Made by a program: the position numbers and the translations under genes. Shown here in pieces: positions 1 through 9,581 of a stretch of 64,000 bases of DNA (within the stretch, counting starts at the first letter, position 1; each line of letters opens with the position of its first letter). Source of the stretch: an uncultured Halomonas sp. (GTDB lineage: Bacteria > Pseudomonadota > Gammaproteobacteria > Pseudomonadales > Halomonadaceae); contig NZ_CANLTC010000012.1 of assembly GCF_947493865.1 (NCBI RefSeq), forward strand, positions 50,377-114,376, written 5' to 3'. The notes below the pieces were generated by a model. That model ran no database searches, had not been told where the DNA came from, and saw only the letters and a program-made list of their open reading frames with translations.

Positions 1-221
1 TTTCAATGCTGGCCGGCGCCCTGAGCTTTCTGCCGGGAGGTCTGGGCGGGGCAGAAGCGGTGATGGTCTCGCTGCTGGTTCTCAAGGGCATGACCATGCC
101 CGCCGCTATCGCGGCGACGGTATTCATCCGTCTGGCGACGCTCTGGTTTGCCGTGGTGATCGGCCTGATAGCCCTGATCCGAAGTCGCCACGGTGAGGCG
201 CCTGTGGAGGACACCGCATGA
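1..221 (+). CDS. Flippase-like integral membrane protein (UPF0104 / LPG-synthase TM family), C-terminal part
   Basis: Only the last ~73 residues are inside the window; the gene starts to the left. The fragment reads LPGGLGGAEAVMVSLL followed by a hydrophobic helix (FAVVIGLIALI). This is the usual end of the YbhN/AglD-type family of polytopic membrane proteins, in which a conserved P-G-G-x-G-x-x-E motif precedes the last helices. Its stop overlaps the ATG of the next gene by 4 bases (ATGA), so it is co-translated with the DprE1-like oxidase. By context it may move a polyprenyl-phosphate sugar across the inner membrane; that role is inferred. Confidence 0.75.
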   Translation, partial: SMLAGALSFLPGGLGGAEAVMVSLLVLKGMTMPAAIAATVFIRLATLWFAVVIGLIALIRSRHGEAPVEDTA

Positions 222-1519
222 CCGCCCCGCGTTCCTGGAACCGTCTGCCGTATGTGGCACCCGAGGCGATTCATGCGCTAACCCAGCGCACTGCAGTCGT
301 GCCGGAAAGCCTGCCCAGACCACTGCTGGCCTACGGTAACGGGCGCAGTTACGGCGATGTCTGCCTGACCGAACAGGGCACCCTGCTGCTGACGCGAGGG
401 CTCGACCGCTTTATCGAGTTCGACCCTCAGCGTGGCGTGCTGCGTTGTGAGGCCGGGGTGACCCTGGGCGAGATCCTCACCCTAGTAGTGCCCAGAGGCT
501 GGTTCCTGGCCAGTACGCCGGGAACACGACTGGTCACGGTCGGCGGCGCGGTCGCCAACGACGTGCACGGCAAGAACCATCATGCCGTGGGCAGCTTCGG
601 CCACCATGTGCGCGCCCTGGAACTGTGGCGCAGCGACGGCAGCGTCATTGAGTGCCGGCCGGAGAACGACAACCGCTGGCTCTCGGCGACCATCGGTGGT
701 CTGGGCCTGACTGGCCTGATTCGCTGGGTCGAGCTTCAACTGATGCCCATCCAAAACCCTTGGATGTGGGTCGAGTCGCAGCGCTTCGGTAATCTCGACG
801 AATTCTGGGCACTCAACCAGCGTGCCGAGTCTTGCTGGCCCTATACCGTGGCCTGGATCGACTGCCTGGCCAAAGGCAATGCCCAGGGACGGGGCATTCT
901 TCTGGCTGGCCAGCATGCGTCGGCACAAACGGAACTGCCGACGTTCAAGGAAGGCAGCAAGCGTTTTCCCTTTGATCCACCGTTCTCGCTGGTCAATGGC
1001 CTGAGCCTGCGCGCCTTCAATACTCTTTACTACCGGCAGCCCGTGACGCCCCAGGGCTCACTGACCCACTACGTGCCGTACTTTTACCCGCTCGACGCCA
1101 TTCAGGACTGGAACCGCATCTATGGACGACGTGGCTTCTACCAGTATCAGTGCGTGATTCCGCCTCGCGAGGCCGAGGCCGCTACTGCAGCGCTGCTCGA
1201 TACTATTTCCAGGCGCGGGGAAGGCTCGTTTCTCGCTGTGCTCAAGACCTTCGGACACAAACCCTCGCTGGGCATGCTGTCGTTCCCGCGCCCCGGCACC
1301 ACCCTGGCGCTGGACTTTCCCAACCGGGGCGACAAGACCCTGGGCCTATTGGAGGAGCTGGATGCCATTGTGCGCGAGGCCGGCGGCACTCTCTACCCCG
1401 GCAAGGACGCCCGCATGTCGGCGACCCTGTTTCAGTCCGGCTATCCCCAGTGGGAAGCCTTCAACGACTACGTCGATTCCAGCTTTTCTTCTCGATTCTG
1501 GCAGCGTGTAACCTCATGA
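218..1519 (+). CDS. FAD-binding oxidoreductase, DprE1-like (decaprenylphosphoryl-ribose 2'-oxidase family)
   Basis: A 433-residue flavoprotein of the VAO/PCMH fold. The FAD-binding GNGRSYGD lies at residues 40-47, and TVGGAVANDVHGKNHH (about 107-122) is nearly the same as in actinobacterial DprE1. The C-terminal substrate part contains LKTFGHKPSLGMLSFPRPG and TLALDFP. DprE1 oxidises the 2'-OH of polyprenyl-phospho-ribose in the first half of the epimerisation to D-arabinose. The position I align with the drug-sensitive cysteine of M. tuberculosis DprE1 is Ala364 here (alignment from memory). It overlaps its neighbours by 4 bases at both ends and is followed by a DprE2-like reductase, which supports the same two-step reaction. 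The exact lipid carrier is unknown. Confidence 0.85.
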   Translation: MTAPRSWNRLPYVAPEAIHALTQRTAVVPESLPRPLLAYGNGRSYGDVCLTEQGTLLLTRGLDRFIEFDPQRGVLRCEAGVTLGEILTLVVPRGWFLASTPGTRLVTVGGAVANDVHGKNHHAVGSFGHHVRALELWRSDGSVIECRPENDNRWLSATIGGLGLTGLIRWVELQLMPIQNPWMWVESQRFGNLDEFWALNQRAESCWPYTVAWIDCLAKGNAQGRGILLAGQHASAQTELPTFKEGSKRFPFDPPFSLVNGLSLRAFNTLYYRQPVTPQGSLTHYVPYFYPLDAIQDWNRIYGRRGFYQYQCVIPPREAEAATAALLDTISRRGEGSFLAVLKTFGHKPSLGMLSFPRPGTTLALDFPNRGDKTLGLLEELDAIVREAGGTLYPGKDARMSATLFQSGYPQWEAFNDYVDSSFSSRFWQRVTS

Positions 1520-2271
1520 ATTCCCTCAAGCGTGTGATTGTTTTCGGTGCAACCTCGGCCATTGCCGAGTACACCGCCCGACAGCTGGTCGCCCAGGGCG
1601 CCTCTCTCTACTGCGTGGGCCGTAACCGCGACAAGCTGATGGCCCTGATCGATGATCTCAAGGTGCGAGCCAGCGACCACCAGCACATCGATGGCGAGGT
1701 GGCGGATCTGACCGACAGCGGCCAACATGCCCACCTCATCGATACCGCCGAACAGGTGCTCGGCGGTATCGACGGCGTGCTGATCGCTCACGGCACCCTG
1801 CCGGATCAGCAGGCCTGCCAAGCTGATGCTGCCAAGACCCGGCAGGAGATCGAGATCAACGCCCTGAGCGTGATCAACCTGCTGACGCTGCTGGCCAATC
1901 GTCTCGAACAGCAGCGGCACGGCGTAATCGCCGTAATCAGTTCGGTGGCTGGTGACCGAGGGCGGCAGAGCAACTACGTCTATGGCGCCGCCAAGGGCAT
2001 GCTATCCATCTTCCTGCAAGGTTTGCGCAACCGTCTGGTCAAGGCCAGCGTGGACGTGGTGACCATCAAGCCCGGCTTCGTGGATACTCCCATGACCGCC
2101 GAGTTCGACAAGTCCGGGCCGCTGTGGGCCAAGCCAGAGCAGATCGCCAAGGGCATCATCAAGGCCATGCAGAAGGGCAAGGGCGAGGTGTACCTACCCT
2201 GGTTCTGGTGGGGCATCATGCTGATCATCAAGCATATTCCTGAAGCTATCTTCAAACGGATGTCGTTATGA
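1516..2271 (+). CDS. SDR-family reductase, DprE2-like (keto-arabinose forming half of the epimerase)
   Basis: A 251-residue short-chain dehydrogenase. The start is the ATG in the ATGA overlap with the oxidase; the open frame runs further upstream but that part is antisense-like noise. The Rossmann glycine motif is degenerate, GATSAIAE at residues 11-18, as in Rv3791-type enzymes. Catalytic residues are visible as Ser143 and Tyr156-x3-Lys160 (YGAAK). The C-terminus has a hydrophobic tail (WWGIMLIIKHIPEAIF) that may touch the membrane where the lipid substrate sits. The presumed reaction is NAD(P)H reduction of the 2'-keto intermediate to polyprenyl-phospho-arabinose. Overlap with both neighbours points to one operon. 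Confidence 0.85.
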   Translation: MNSLKRVIVFGATSAIAEYTARQLVAQGASLYCVGRNRDKLMALIDDLKVRASDHQHIDGEVADLTDSGQHAHLIDTAEQVLGGIDGVLIAHGTLPDQQACQADAAKTRQEIEINALSVINLLTLLANRLEQQRHGVIAVISSVAGDRGRQSNYVYGAAKGMLSIFLQGLRNRLVKASVDVVTIKPGFVDTPMTAEFDKSGPLWAKPEQIAKGIIKAMQKGKGEVYLPWFWWGIMLIIKHIPEAIFKRMSL

Positions 2272-2909
2272 ATCAGCTTCCTGAATCCGATACTCGTCCC
2301 GTCGCGTTTTTCGACTTTGACGGAACCTTGACGACCGGCGATACCCTGATGCCGTTTCTCAAGTACGTCGTCGGCACGCCGACCTACTACGCCAAGTTGG
2401 CCTTGGTCAGTCCAGTACTGGCCGCCTACTTCGCCAAGCTGCTACGCAACGACATCGCCAAGCAGATCGTGCTCAAGCAATATCTTGCCGGTTATCACAT
2501 CGATGAACTGTTCGAGTTGGGTCAGCGCTTCAGTGACGAAGTGATCCCTGACATGCTGCGACCCGAGGGTATGGAACGTCTTCGCTGGCACCAGGATCAA
2601 GGGCATGAGTGCGTACTGGTCAGTGCATCGATGGATGTTTATCTGAACGCTTGGGCAAGGCGAGAAAATTTTCTCAGCGTAATATGTACAAGCTTGAATT
2701 TTGATGATGAAGGTTTTTTTCAAGGAAAGATTACAGGCAAAAACTGTTATGGCGATGAGAAAGTAGAGAGAATTAAAAAAATTGCTTATTTGTCCGGTAA
2801 AAAAAACACGTACGCTTATGGGGATACAGCAGGTGATATTGAAATGCTGAAATTTGCAGAAAAGGGTTTTTTGTTAAATATCAAAAAAAACAGGTTTGAA
2901 AATGTTTGA
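2268..2909 (+). CDS. HAD-IB family hydrolase (phosphatase-like)
   Basis: 213 residues with all HAD motifs: DFDGTLT at 16-22 (nucleophile Asp16, Asp18), the Ser of LVSASMD, and GDTAGDIEM with Asp186 and Asp190. The length and the 'TLMPFLKYVVG' cap suit the subclass IB (SerB-like) group. In this operon it could remove the phosphate from a polyprenyl-phospho-ribose-5-phosphate intermediate; this is inference. The gene is compositionally two-faced: up to about position 2650 (residue ~128) it is GC-rich like its upstream neighbours, after that it is AT-rich like the next gene. Reading frame and motifs continue across the break, so it should still be functional. Confidence 0.85.
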   Translation: MNQLPESDTRPVAFFDFDGTLTTGDTLMPFLKYVVGTPTYYAKLALVSPVLAAYFAKLLRNDIAKQIVLKQYLAGYHIDELFELGQRFSDEVIPDMLRPEGMERLRWHQDQGHECVLVSASMDVYLNAWARRENFLSVICTSLNFDDEGFFQGKITGKNCYGDEKVERIKKIAYLSGKKNTYAYGDTAGDIEMLKFAEKGFLLNIKKNRFENV

Positions 2910-4038
2910 GAGTATTGAAAAAATTGTTCAGATGCGGTTGTTGAAATTATTTTATGCTATTTGTTTTTCAGTCTATGTTCTATTTAATGCTGTGAGTCAT
3001 CCAGCTAATAATTGGGATATGATTGGATATGTAGCTTCCGTTGTTAGTTCGAACGGTTTTGAAGGTGAAGAACTTAGGAAAAGAACGTATGATGACGTAA
3101 AAAGCTATGTTCCAGCTCCTGTATATGAAGTAATGACTTCAGGGGACTATTATAGAGAGGTTGTGTATAGCGATCCCGAGTCACTGTCTCAGCAGTTGCC
3201 ATTCTATAAAATAAGATATCTTTACATAAAATTCATTTCATTGTTGTCGACATTTACAGAAAGCATATCACAGGCCACGGTATATACTAGTGCTTTATTT
3301 GCATTTTTGATAAGCATGACTACGGCTTGGTATTTTTCTAAGCTAGGAAGTTTTTATTATATTTACCCATTTTTATTGCTGCCAATTGGGCTTTTGCCAA
3401 TAGCCACCTTGTCTACGCCAGATACAATGGCCACTTTTTTTGCTTTCCTGTCGGTTATGCTATATAAAAACAAAAGGGTTCTTTCTCTTTTGATTTTGGC
3501 CGTTCTTCCTCTAATTAGAACTGATTTTATAATATTGGTTTTTCTTCTTCTTTTGGTGAGGTTTTATCAAGGAGGTAGAAGGCAAGAGTACATTTTTTTT
3601 GCGATGGCCTTTTTTGCATATTTTATAACAAATACAATGGCAGATAACTATGGTCACCTTATGATATTTAATTTCACGCTTATACCAAACGAGCTTCGCC
3701 CGTATCCAGAAGAAATGGTTATGTCTCATGCAGTTAAGGATTATTTGAGGGCATACATGGCAGGAGGTTATTCTTTAATTGTTAGAGGGGAGTTTTTTAT
3801 TGCAATTGCTAGTTTTTCATTGGTTGTTAAAGACTTTGCAAGTAAGGATGTTCGGTACTCAACGCTAATTTCTTTAGTAGGGTTGTTGTTTTTGTTTATT
3901 CACTTTTTGGCATTCCCGGCAGCTTTTCAAAGAACATATTTGGCTTCTAATTTAATAATGTTGTATTTTTTGGCGTATAGGTTTTATTTTCAAGGAGATT
4001 TATCCTTAAAAGATAGTGGAAAATTTTTAAGTAGTTAG
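2902..4038 (+). CDS. Polytopic membrane protein, possibly a GT-C type glycosyltransferase
   Basis: 378 residues, AT-rich, with about nine to ten hydrophobic segments. The start is ATG 2902 with AGG eight bases upstream; a TTG six bases earlier is also in frame. It overlaps the HAD gene by 8 bases. After the first helix comes a loop with PANNWDMIGY (Asp39), which resembles the acidic residue found in the first periplasmic loop of GT-C enzymes that use polyprenyl-phosphate sugars. I do not recognise a named family. With the DprE1/DprE2 genes upstream, a role in transferring arabinose or a related sugar outside the membrane is plausible but unproven. Base and codon use are quite unlike the rest of the window, suggesting transfer. 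Confidence 0.7.
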   Translation: MFESIEKIVQMRLLKLFYAICFSVYVLFNAVSHPANNWDMIGYVASVVSSNGFEGEELRKRTYDDVKSYVPAPVYEVMTSGDYYREVVYSDPESLSQQLPFYKIRYLYIKFISLLSTFTESISQATVYTSALFAFLISMTTAWYFSKLGSFYYIYPFLLLPIGLLPIATLSTPDTMATFFAFLSVMLYKNKRVLSLLILAVLPLIRTDFIILVFLLLLVRFYQGGRRQEYIFFAMAFFAYFITNTMADNYGHLMIFNFTLIPNELRPYPEEMVMSHAVKDYLRAYMAGGYSLIVRGEFFIAIASFSLVVKDFASKDVRYSTLISLVGLLFLFIHFLAFPAAFQRTYLASNLIMLYFLAYRFYFQGDLSLKDSGKFLSS

Positions 4039-4084
4039 CTGTCGGGGCCCGCGTGATTAACCACGTGAGCTCTGGCACTTAGTC

Positions 4085-5191
4085 TCAGCGCTTAGGCTGC
4101 TGCTGGGTAATACAGTGAATATTGCCGCCTCCCAGTAGAATCTCGCGCGCCGGCACGCCGATGATGCGCCTGCTCGGGAAGAGGGCTTCGAGGATGGCCT
4201 TGGCTTCATCGTCGTGGGTAGGGTCGAGCAATGGCATGACGACGACCGAGTTGCCGATGTAGAAATTGACGTAGGAGCCGGCCATGCGATCGCCGGGCTG
4301 GCGGGGTTTCGAGCCGCTCAGACGATCGACGCCGCTGGCTTCCGTATCGGCGATGGTCAGTGGCCCCGGCTGGGGCAGTAAATGAACCTTGAGGCGGCGC
4401 TCCTGGGCGTCCGTAACGCTCTCCAGAATCTCCCGCGCCTCCTGGCAAATGGCATGCTGCGGGTCGTTCTCGTCCTCGGTCCAGGTCAATGCCACCTCGC
4501 CGGGCGCGATGAAACAGCACAGGTTGTCGATGTGACCATCGGTCTCGTCCTGATAACAGCCCCGTGGCAACCAGATGATCTTGCGCACACCGAGGAAGTC
4601 GCAAAGCAGTCGTTCAATATCCCTCTTGCTCCACTCCGGGTTGCGATTGGGGTTGAGCAGGCACTCCTCGGTGGTGATCAGTGTGCCTTCGCCATCCACA
4701 TGGATAGCCCCGCCTTCTAATACCAACGGCGAGATGAAACGCTCGATTCCCAGTATCTCGGCGATTTTCAGGCGAATGCGCCGATCCTTGTCCCAGGGGA
4801 AGTAGAGCCCGCCGTTGAGACCGCCCCAGGCATTGAACTCCCAATCCACCATTGCCAATCGGCCATCCGGGTGAGTGAGGAAGGTCGGGCCGACATCGCG
4901 CATCCAGGCGTCGTTGCTCGACAGTTCGACCACGCGAACGTGGGCGGGCAGATGGTAGCGGGCATTCTCGTACTGATCGTCGTTGACCCCGACGAATACC
5001 GTCTCGCTTTCGGCGATGGCGCTGGCTACCGCGACAAAGGCCTCTTGCGCCGGCTTGGCTCCGTAACGCCAGTTGTCCGGACGCTGCGGCCACAGCATCC
5101 AGCAGGCGTCATGGGGCGCAAACTCCGCAGGCATGGTAAAGCCGAGTTCGGTGGGTGTCGAGGCGCGGTTTTGAGAGCTGATGTCGGTCAT
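4085..5191 (-). CDS. aguA: Agmatine deiminase
   Basis: Hydrolyses agmatine to N-carbamoylputrescine in the arginine-to-putrescine route. Starting at ATG 5191 gives 368 residues, the normal length; the frame stays open to 5251 but the extra 20 residues do not look like the family. It has the family features GFTMPAEFAPHDACWMLWPQ near the start, WMRDVGPTF, the WEFNAWGG segment, and the catalytic Cys360 in LLGGGNIHCITQQQP at the C-terminus. No N-carbamoylputrescine amidase (aguB) is in the window, so it stands alone here. It is convergent with the AT-rich locus on its left. Confidence 0.95.
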   Translation of the reverse strand: MTDISSQNRASTPTELGFTMPAEFAPHDACWMLWPQRPDNWRYGAKPAQEAFVAVASAIAESETVFVGVNDDQYENARYHLPAHVRVVELSSNDAWMRDVGPTFLTHPDGRLAMVDWEFNAWGGLNGGLYFPWDKDRRIRLKIAEILGIERFISPLVLEGGAIHVDGEGTLITTEECLLNPNRNPEWSKRDIERLLCDFLGVRKIIWLPRGCYQDETDGHIDNLCCFIAPGEVALTWTEDENDPQHAICQEAREILESVTDAQERRLKVHLLPQPGPLTIADTEASGVDRLSGSKPRQPGDRMAGSYVNFYIGNSVVVMPLLDPTHDDEAKAILEALFPSRRIIGVPAREILLGGGNIHCITQQQPKR

Positions 5192-5426
5192 GGCGGTCGC
5201 GAGACGGTCGAGTGGAGTTCCAGCTTTACATACTGCCGACGAAGGCGCCATGGTACGTTTTATTCAACGTTTAAGGCTGGCCGACAACACCTGGCAAATG
5301 TCGGCGCCTTGAAAAAACGTAAGGCAATGACCACAAACAATGAATATTGAGTCGACGGCAGCTCAGCGTTGAGTCTGGTGACCTGCTAGGCTGTAGAAAA
5401 TGCGATCAACGACACAGGAGGTGACA

Positions 5427-6050
5427 ATGAAGCTGACCATACAGGGTATTCAGGATCAGCAGCCCATTCCCGAGACGTTTGCGTTCGGCGTGCCCGGCGA
5501 TGGTGAGCCCATGGCAACGGGACCGAACCGCAATCCCGCCCTTACCTGGGAAGGCGCCCCGGAGAATACGAAAAGCTATGCCATCATCGTGGTGGACCCG
5601 GACGTGCCCGAGGATGCCAGCGATGCCAATCAACCCGGCAAGATGCTGGCGGCGGATCTCAAGCGGCGTAACTTCTATCACTGGGTATTGGTGGATATCC
5701 CGGTCAAGACTAGCGCCATCGAGGAAGGCGCGGATTCAGACGGCGTCACGCCGCATGGCAAGGAGCCCGGCCCGAGTGAACTCGGCCTGCGCGGCATCAA
5801 CTCCTTTACCGACTTCCTCGCCGGCGATCCGGACATGGAAGGCACCTACGGCGGCTATGACGGCCCCTGCCCGCCCTGGAACGACGAGCGTATCCACCAT
5901 TATCATTTCACCGTCTACGCGCTGGACGTGGAAACGCTGGGGCTGAATGGCGAGTTCACCGGTGTGGAAGCCGAGAAGGCGCTGCAGGATCATGTGCTGG
6001 ACAAGGCTACGGTGACCGGGACTTATACGCTGAATCCCGCACTGCGTTAA
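5427..6050 (+). CDS. YbhB/YbcL family Raf-kinase-inhibitor-like (PEBP) protein
   Basis: 207 residues. The start at 5427 is chosen because a perfect Shine-Dalgarno (AGGAGGTGACA) sits just before it; the frame extends nine codons further without support. It carries the PEBP signature: NPALTWEGAP, a VDPDVP metal/ligand loop, YHWVLVDIP, and PWNDERIHHYHFTVYALD. The family binds anionic ligands such as phospholipid head groups; its bacterial function is poorly known. It has no signal peptide, so it should be cytoplasmic. A hairpin terminator follows within 20 bases, so it is probably transcribed alone. Confidence 0.9.
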   Translation: MKLTIQGIQDQQPIPETFAFGVPGDGEPMATGPNRNPALTWEGAPENTKSYAIIVVDPDVPEDASDANQPGKMLAADLKRRNFYHWVLVDIPVKTSAIEEGADSDGVTPHGKEPGPSELGLRGINSFTDFLAGDPDMEGTYGGYDGPCPPWNDERIHHYHFTVYALDVETLGLNGEFTGVEAEKALQDHVLDKATVTGTYTLNPALR

Positions 6051-6066
6051 GCGTAGCCCGTATCGC

Positions 6067-6104
6067 AAAACGGCCTTTGCTCATGAAAAAGCGAAGGCCG
6101 TTTC
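6067..6104. terminator. Probable bidirectional terminator hairpin
   Basis: Arms AAACGGCCTTTGC (6068-6080) and GCGAAGGCCGTTT (6091-6103) pair over 13 positions with one G-T, around a 10-base A-rich loop. It lies between the convergent ends of the YbhB-like gene and tdh and has short T/A runs on both sides. Confidence 0.75.
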
Positions 6105-6154
6105 GTTGCGCTGTAAAGTTCTAGTTGCGCGATCGTCACGAGCGCAGCCTCTTT

Positions 6155-7176
6155 TCACGTCCAGTCGAGTACGACCTTGCCCGATTTCCCCGACCCCATC
6201 ACCTCGAAACCTTTCTCGAAATCGTCGATGCCAAAACGATGGGTGATGATCGGGCTCAGATCGAGGCCGGACTGAATGAGGCTTGCCATCTTGTACCAGG
6301 TCTCGAACATCTCGCGGCCGTAGATGCCCTTGATGGTCAGGCCCTTGAAGATCACCTTGGTCCAGTCGATGGCCATTTCCTTGGGTGGAATGCCGAGCAT
6401 GGCGATCTTGCCGCCGTGATTGATGACATCGAGCATCTCCGCCACCGCCGAAGTCACCCCGGACATCTCCAGCACCACGTCGAAGCCTTCGCTCATGTCC
6501 AGATCCGCCATCACGTCCTGCAACTTTTCCCGCGAGACGTTGACGGTGCGGGTCGCCCCCATCTTCTTTGCCAGATCCAGGCGGTAGTCGTTGACGTCGG
6601 TGATCACTACATGTCGAGCGCCGATATGGCGAATTACGGCGGCAGCCATGATGCCAATGGGCCCAGCGCCGGTAATCAGCACGTCCTCGCCGACCACATC
6701 GAAGGCGAGTGCCGTGTGCACCGCGTTGCCGAAGGGGTCGAAGATCGCCGCCAGCTCGTCGGTAACCTCGTCCGGGAGCTTGAACAGGTTGTAAGCCGGA
6801 AGCGTCATGTATTCGGCGAAAGCGCCAGGGCGATTGACCCCCACCCCAACGCTATTGCGGCACAGGTGCCGGCGCCCGGCGCGACAGTTGCGACAATGGC
6901 CACAGGTCACGTGCCCTTCACCGGAAACCCGGTCTCCCACCTCAAAGCCCCGAACCTCTTCACCCAGGGCGACGATCTCGCCGGAGTATTCGTGGCCGGT
7001 GATCATCGGTACCGGCACGGTGTTCTGAGACCAGTCGTCCCATTGATAGATGTGCATGTCGGTGCCGCAGATGGCGGTGCGATGAATCTTGATCAGCACG
7101 TCGTTGTGGCCGATTTCCGGCACCGGTGCATCGATCATCCAGATGCCGGTTTCCGGCTTGAGTTTCGCTAGTGCTT

Positions 7177-7180
<4 letters not shown>
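6155..7180 (-). CDS. tdh: L-threonine 3-dehydrogenase
   Basis: A 341-residue zinc alcohol-dehydrogenase-fold enzyme that oxidises L-threonine to 2-amino-3-ketobutyrate with NAD+. Visible are the catalytic zinc site ([18 protein letters not shown]), the structural four-cysteine lobe ([15 protein letters not shown]), and the NAD-binding [12 protein letters not shown]. Length and sequence match E. coli-type Tdh. It overlaps kbl by 4 bases, and the two enzymes act in sequence on an unstable intermediate, so coupled translation makes sense. The gene order kbl-tdh is the usual one. Confidence 0.97.
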
Positions 7181-8370
<1,190 letters not shown>

Positions 8371-8464
8371 GGTGATTGACTCCTTGTCAGTAGGCCGAAT
8401 GAAAAGTCTGTGCCTGGCGGCACCCGTCTGACAGATGACACCTGGTCGTCGAGCCGGTAAAGGT

Positions 8465-9580
8465 TCAGTTCAGTGACTTGCGCAGCCGCGACAGGGCGAT
8501 AGTAAAGAATAGACCGCCAATGACCGCCAGCGCCAACAGCTGGGGCCAGACGATGGCGAGTCCCGCACCGCGAAAGAGTATTGCCTGGGCCAGCTCGATG
8601 AAATGGGTGGTGGGCGCCGCCAGCATGATGTTCTGGATGGCTTCCGGCATGCTTTCTCGCGGCGACTGCCCCCCGGAAAGAATCTGCAGGGGGATCAGCA
8701 CCAGGATGATCAAGAGCCCCAGCTGGGGCATCGAGCGGGCCACGGTGCCGAAGAAGATGCCCATGGAGGTGGTGGCGAACAAGTGCAGCGCCGCCCCCAG
8801 CAGGAACAGCCACAGGGAACCCGCAAGGGGTATGTTCAGCCAGGTTTGCACCACGAAACGCAGGGCAAAGGCGGAGGCCAGCAGCACTACCAGCCCCATG
8901 GACCACACCTTGGCGATCATGATCTCCACCGGGGTCACCGGCATGACCAGCAGGTGTTCGATGGTGCCGTGCTCGCGCTCGCGAATCAGAGCAGCGCCGG
9001 TCAGGATGATCGAAAGCATGGTGATCTGATCTATCACGGAATTCACCGCGCCGAACCAACTGCGATCCAGGTTGGGGTTGTAGTTCATGCGCACCACCGC
9101 CTCCACCGGTAGCGCATCCTGCCCGGCATAGCGCTGCAGAAAACCGGAGGTTTCGCTATTGACGATCTGCTGGATGTGCCCGGCGCCGGTGAAGGCCTGG
9201 CTGACCTGGGTGGCGTCGACGTTGAGCTGGATCGCGGGGTGCTGGCCCGCCAGCAGGTCGCGCTGAAAATTCGGCGGAATGTTCAGGGTGAAGGTGTAGA
9301 GCCCTTCGTCCATGCCGGTGTCCATCTGGGCATGGGTGATGGGCTTGGGCGGCAGGAAATAGGGCAGCTGAAAGGCGTCGAGAATGCGATAGGAAAGCGG
9401 CGACGGATCCTCGTTGACCACCCCGATGGTGGCTCTGAAAGGCGCCTCGGGCACCGCGGTGGCGCTGGAGTACACGTTGAAGCTGAAGGCGTAGACGATC
9501 AACAGCACCAAGGCAGGATCGCGGCTCAGGCTGCGTAGCTCCTTGATGCCGAGTTGAAGAATATTGGTGAGGGTGCGCAT
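8465..9580 (-). CDS. ABC-2 type transporter permease, YhhJ-like
   Basis: 371 residues: one N-terminal helix, a large extracytoplasmic domain (about residues 45-175, containing [19 protein letters not shown]), then five helices, the layout of the ABC2_membrane_3 family. The conserved [21 protein letters not shown] segment sits between helices two and three. It follows the RbbA-like gene with a single base between them, and the HlyD-like adaptor lies further upstream, so the three form one envelope-export operon like yhiI-rbbA-yhhJ of E. coli. The substrate is unknown. Confidence 0.9.
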   Translation of the reverse strand: MRTLTNILQLGIKELRSLSRDPALVLLIVYAFSFNVYSSATAVPEAPFRATIGVVNEDPSPLSYRILDAFQLPYFLPPKPITHAQMDTGMDEGLYTFTLNIPPNFQRDLLAGQHPAIQLNVDATQVSQAFTGAGHIQQIVNSETSGFLQRYAGQDALPVEAVVRMNYNPNLDRSWFGAVNSVIDQITMLSIILTGAALIREREHGTIEHLLVMPVTPVEIMIAKVWSMGLVVLLASAFALRFVVQTWLNIPLAGSLWLFLLGAALHLFATTSMGIFFGTVARSMPQLGLLIILVLIPLQILSGGQSPRESMPEAIQNIMLAAPTTHFIELAQAILFRGAGLAIVWPQLLALAVIGGLFFTIALSRLRKSLN

Positions 9581-9581
9581 G

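Noticed and set aside
1150..1515. Long upstream extension of the DprE2-like reductase
   Set aside because: It lies inside the oxidase gene in another frame; the Rossmann fold begins right after the ATG at 1516.
6125..7171. Long open frame (348 codons) on the plus strand opposite tdh
   Set aside because: It is the antisense frame of a clear threonine dehydrogenase; the translated sequence is low in hydrophobic cores and rich in H, D, V and A in the pattern of antisense noise at high GC.
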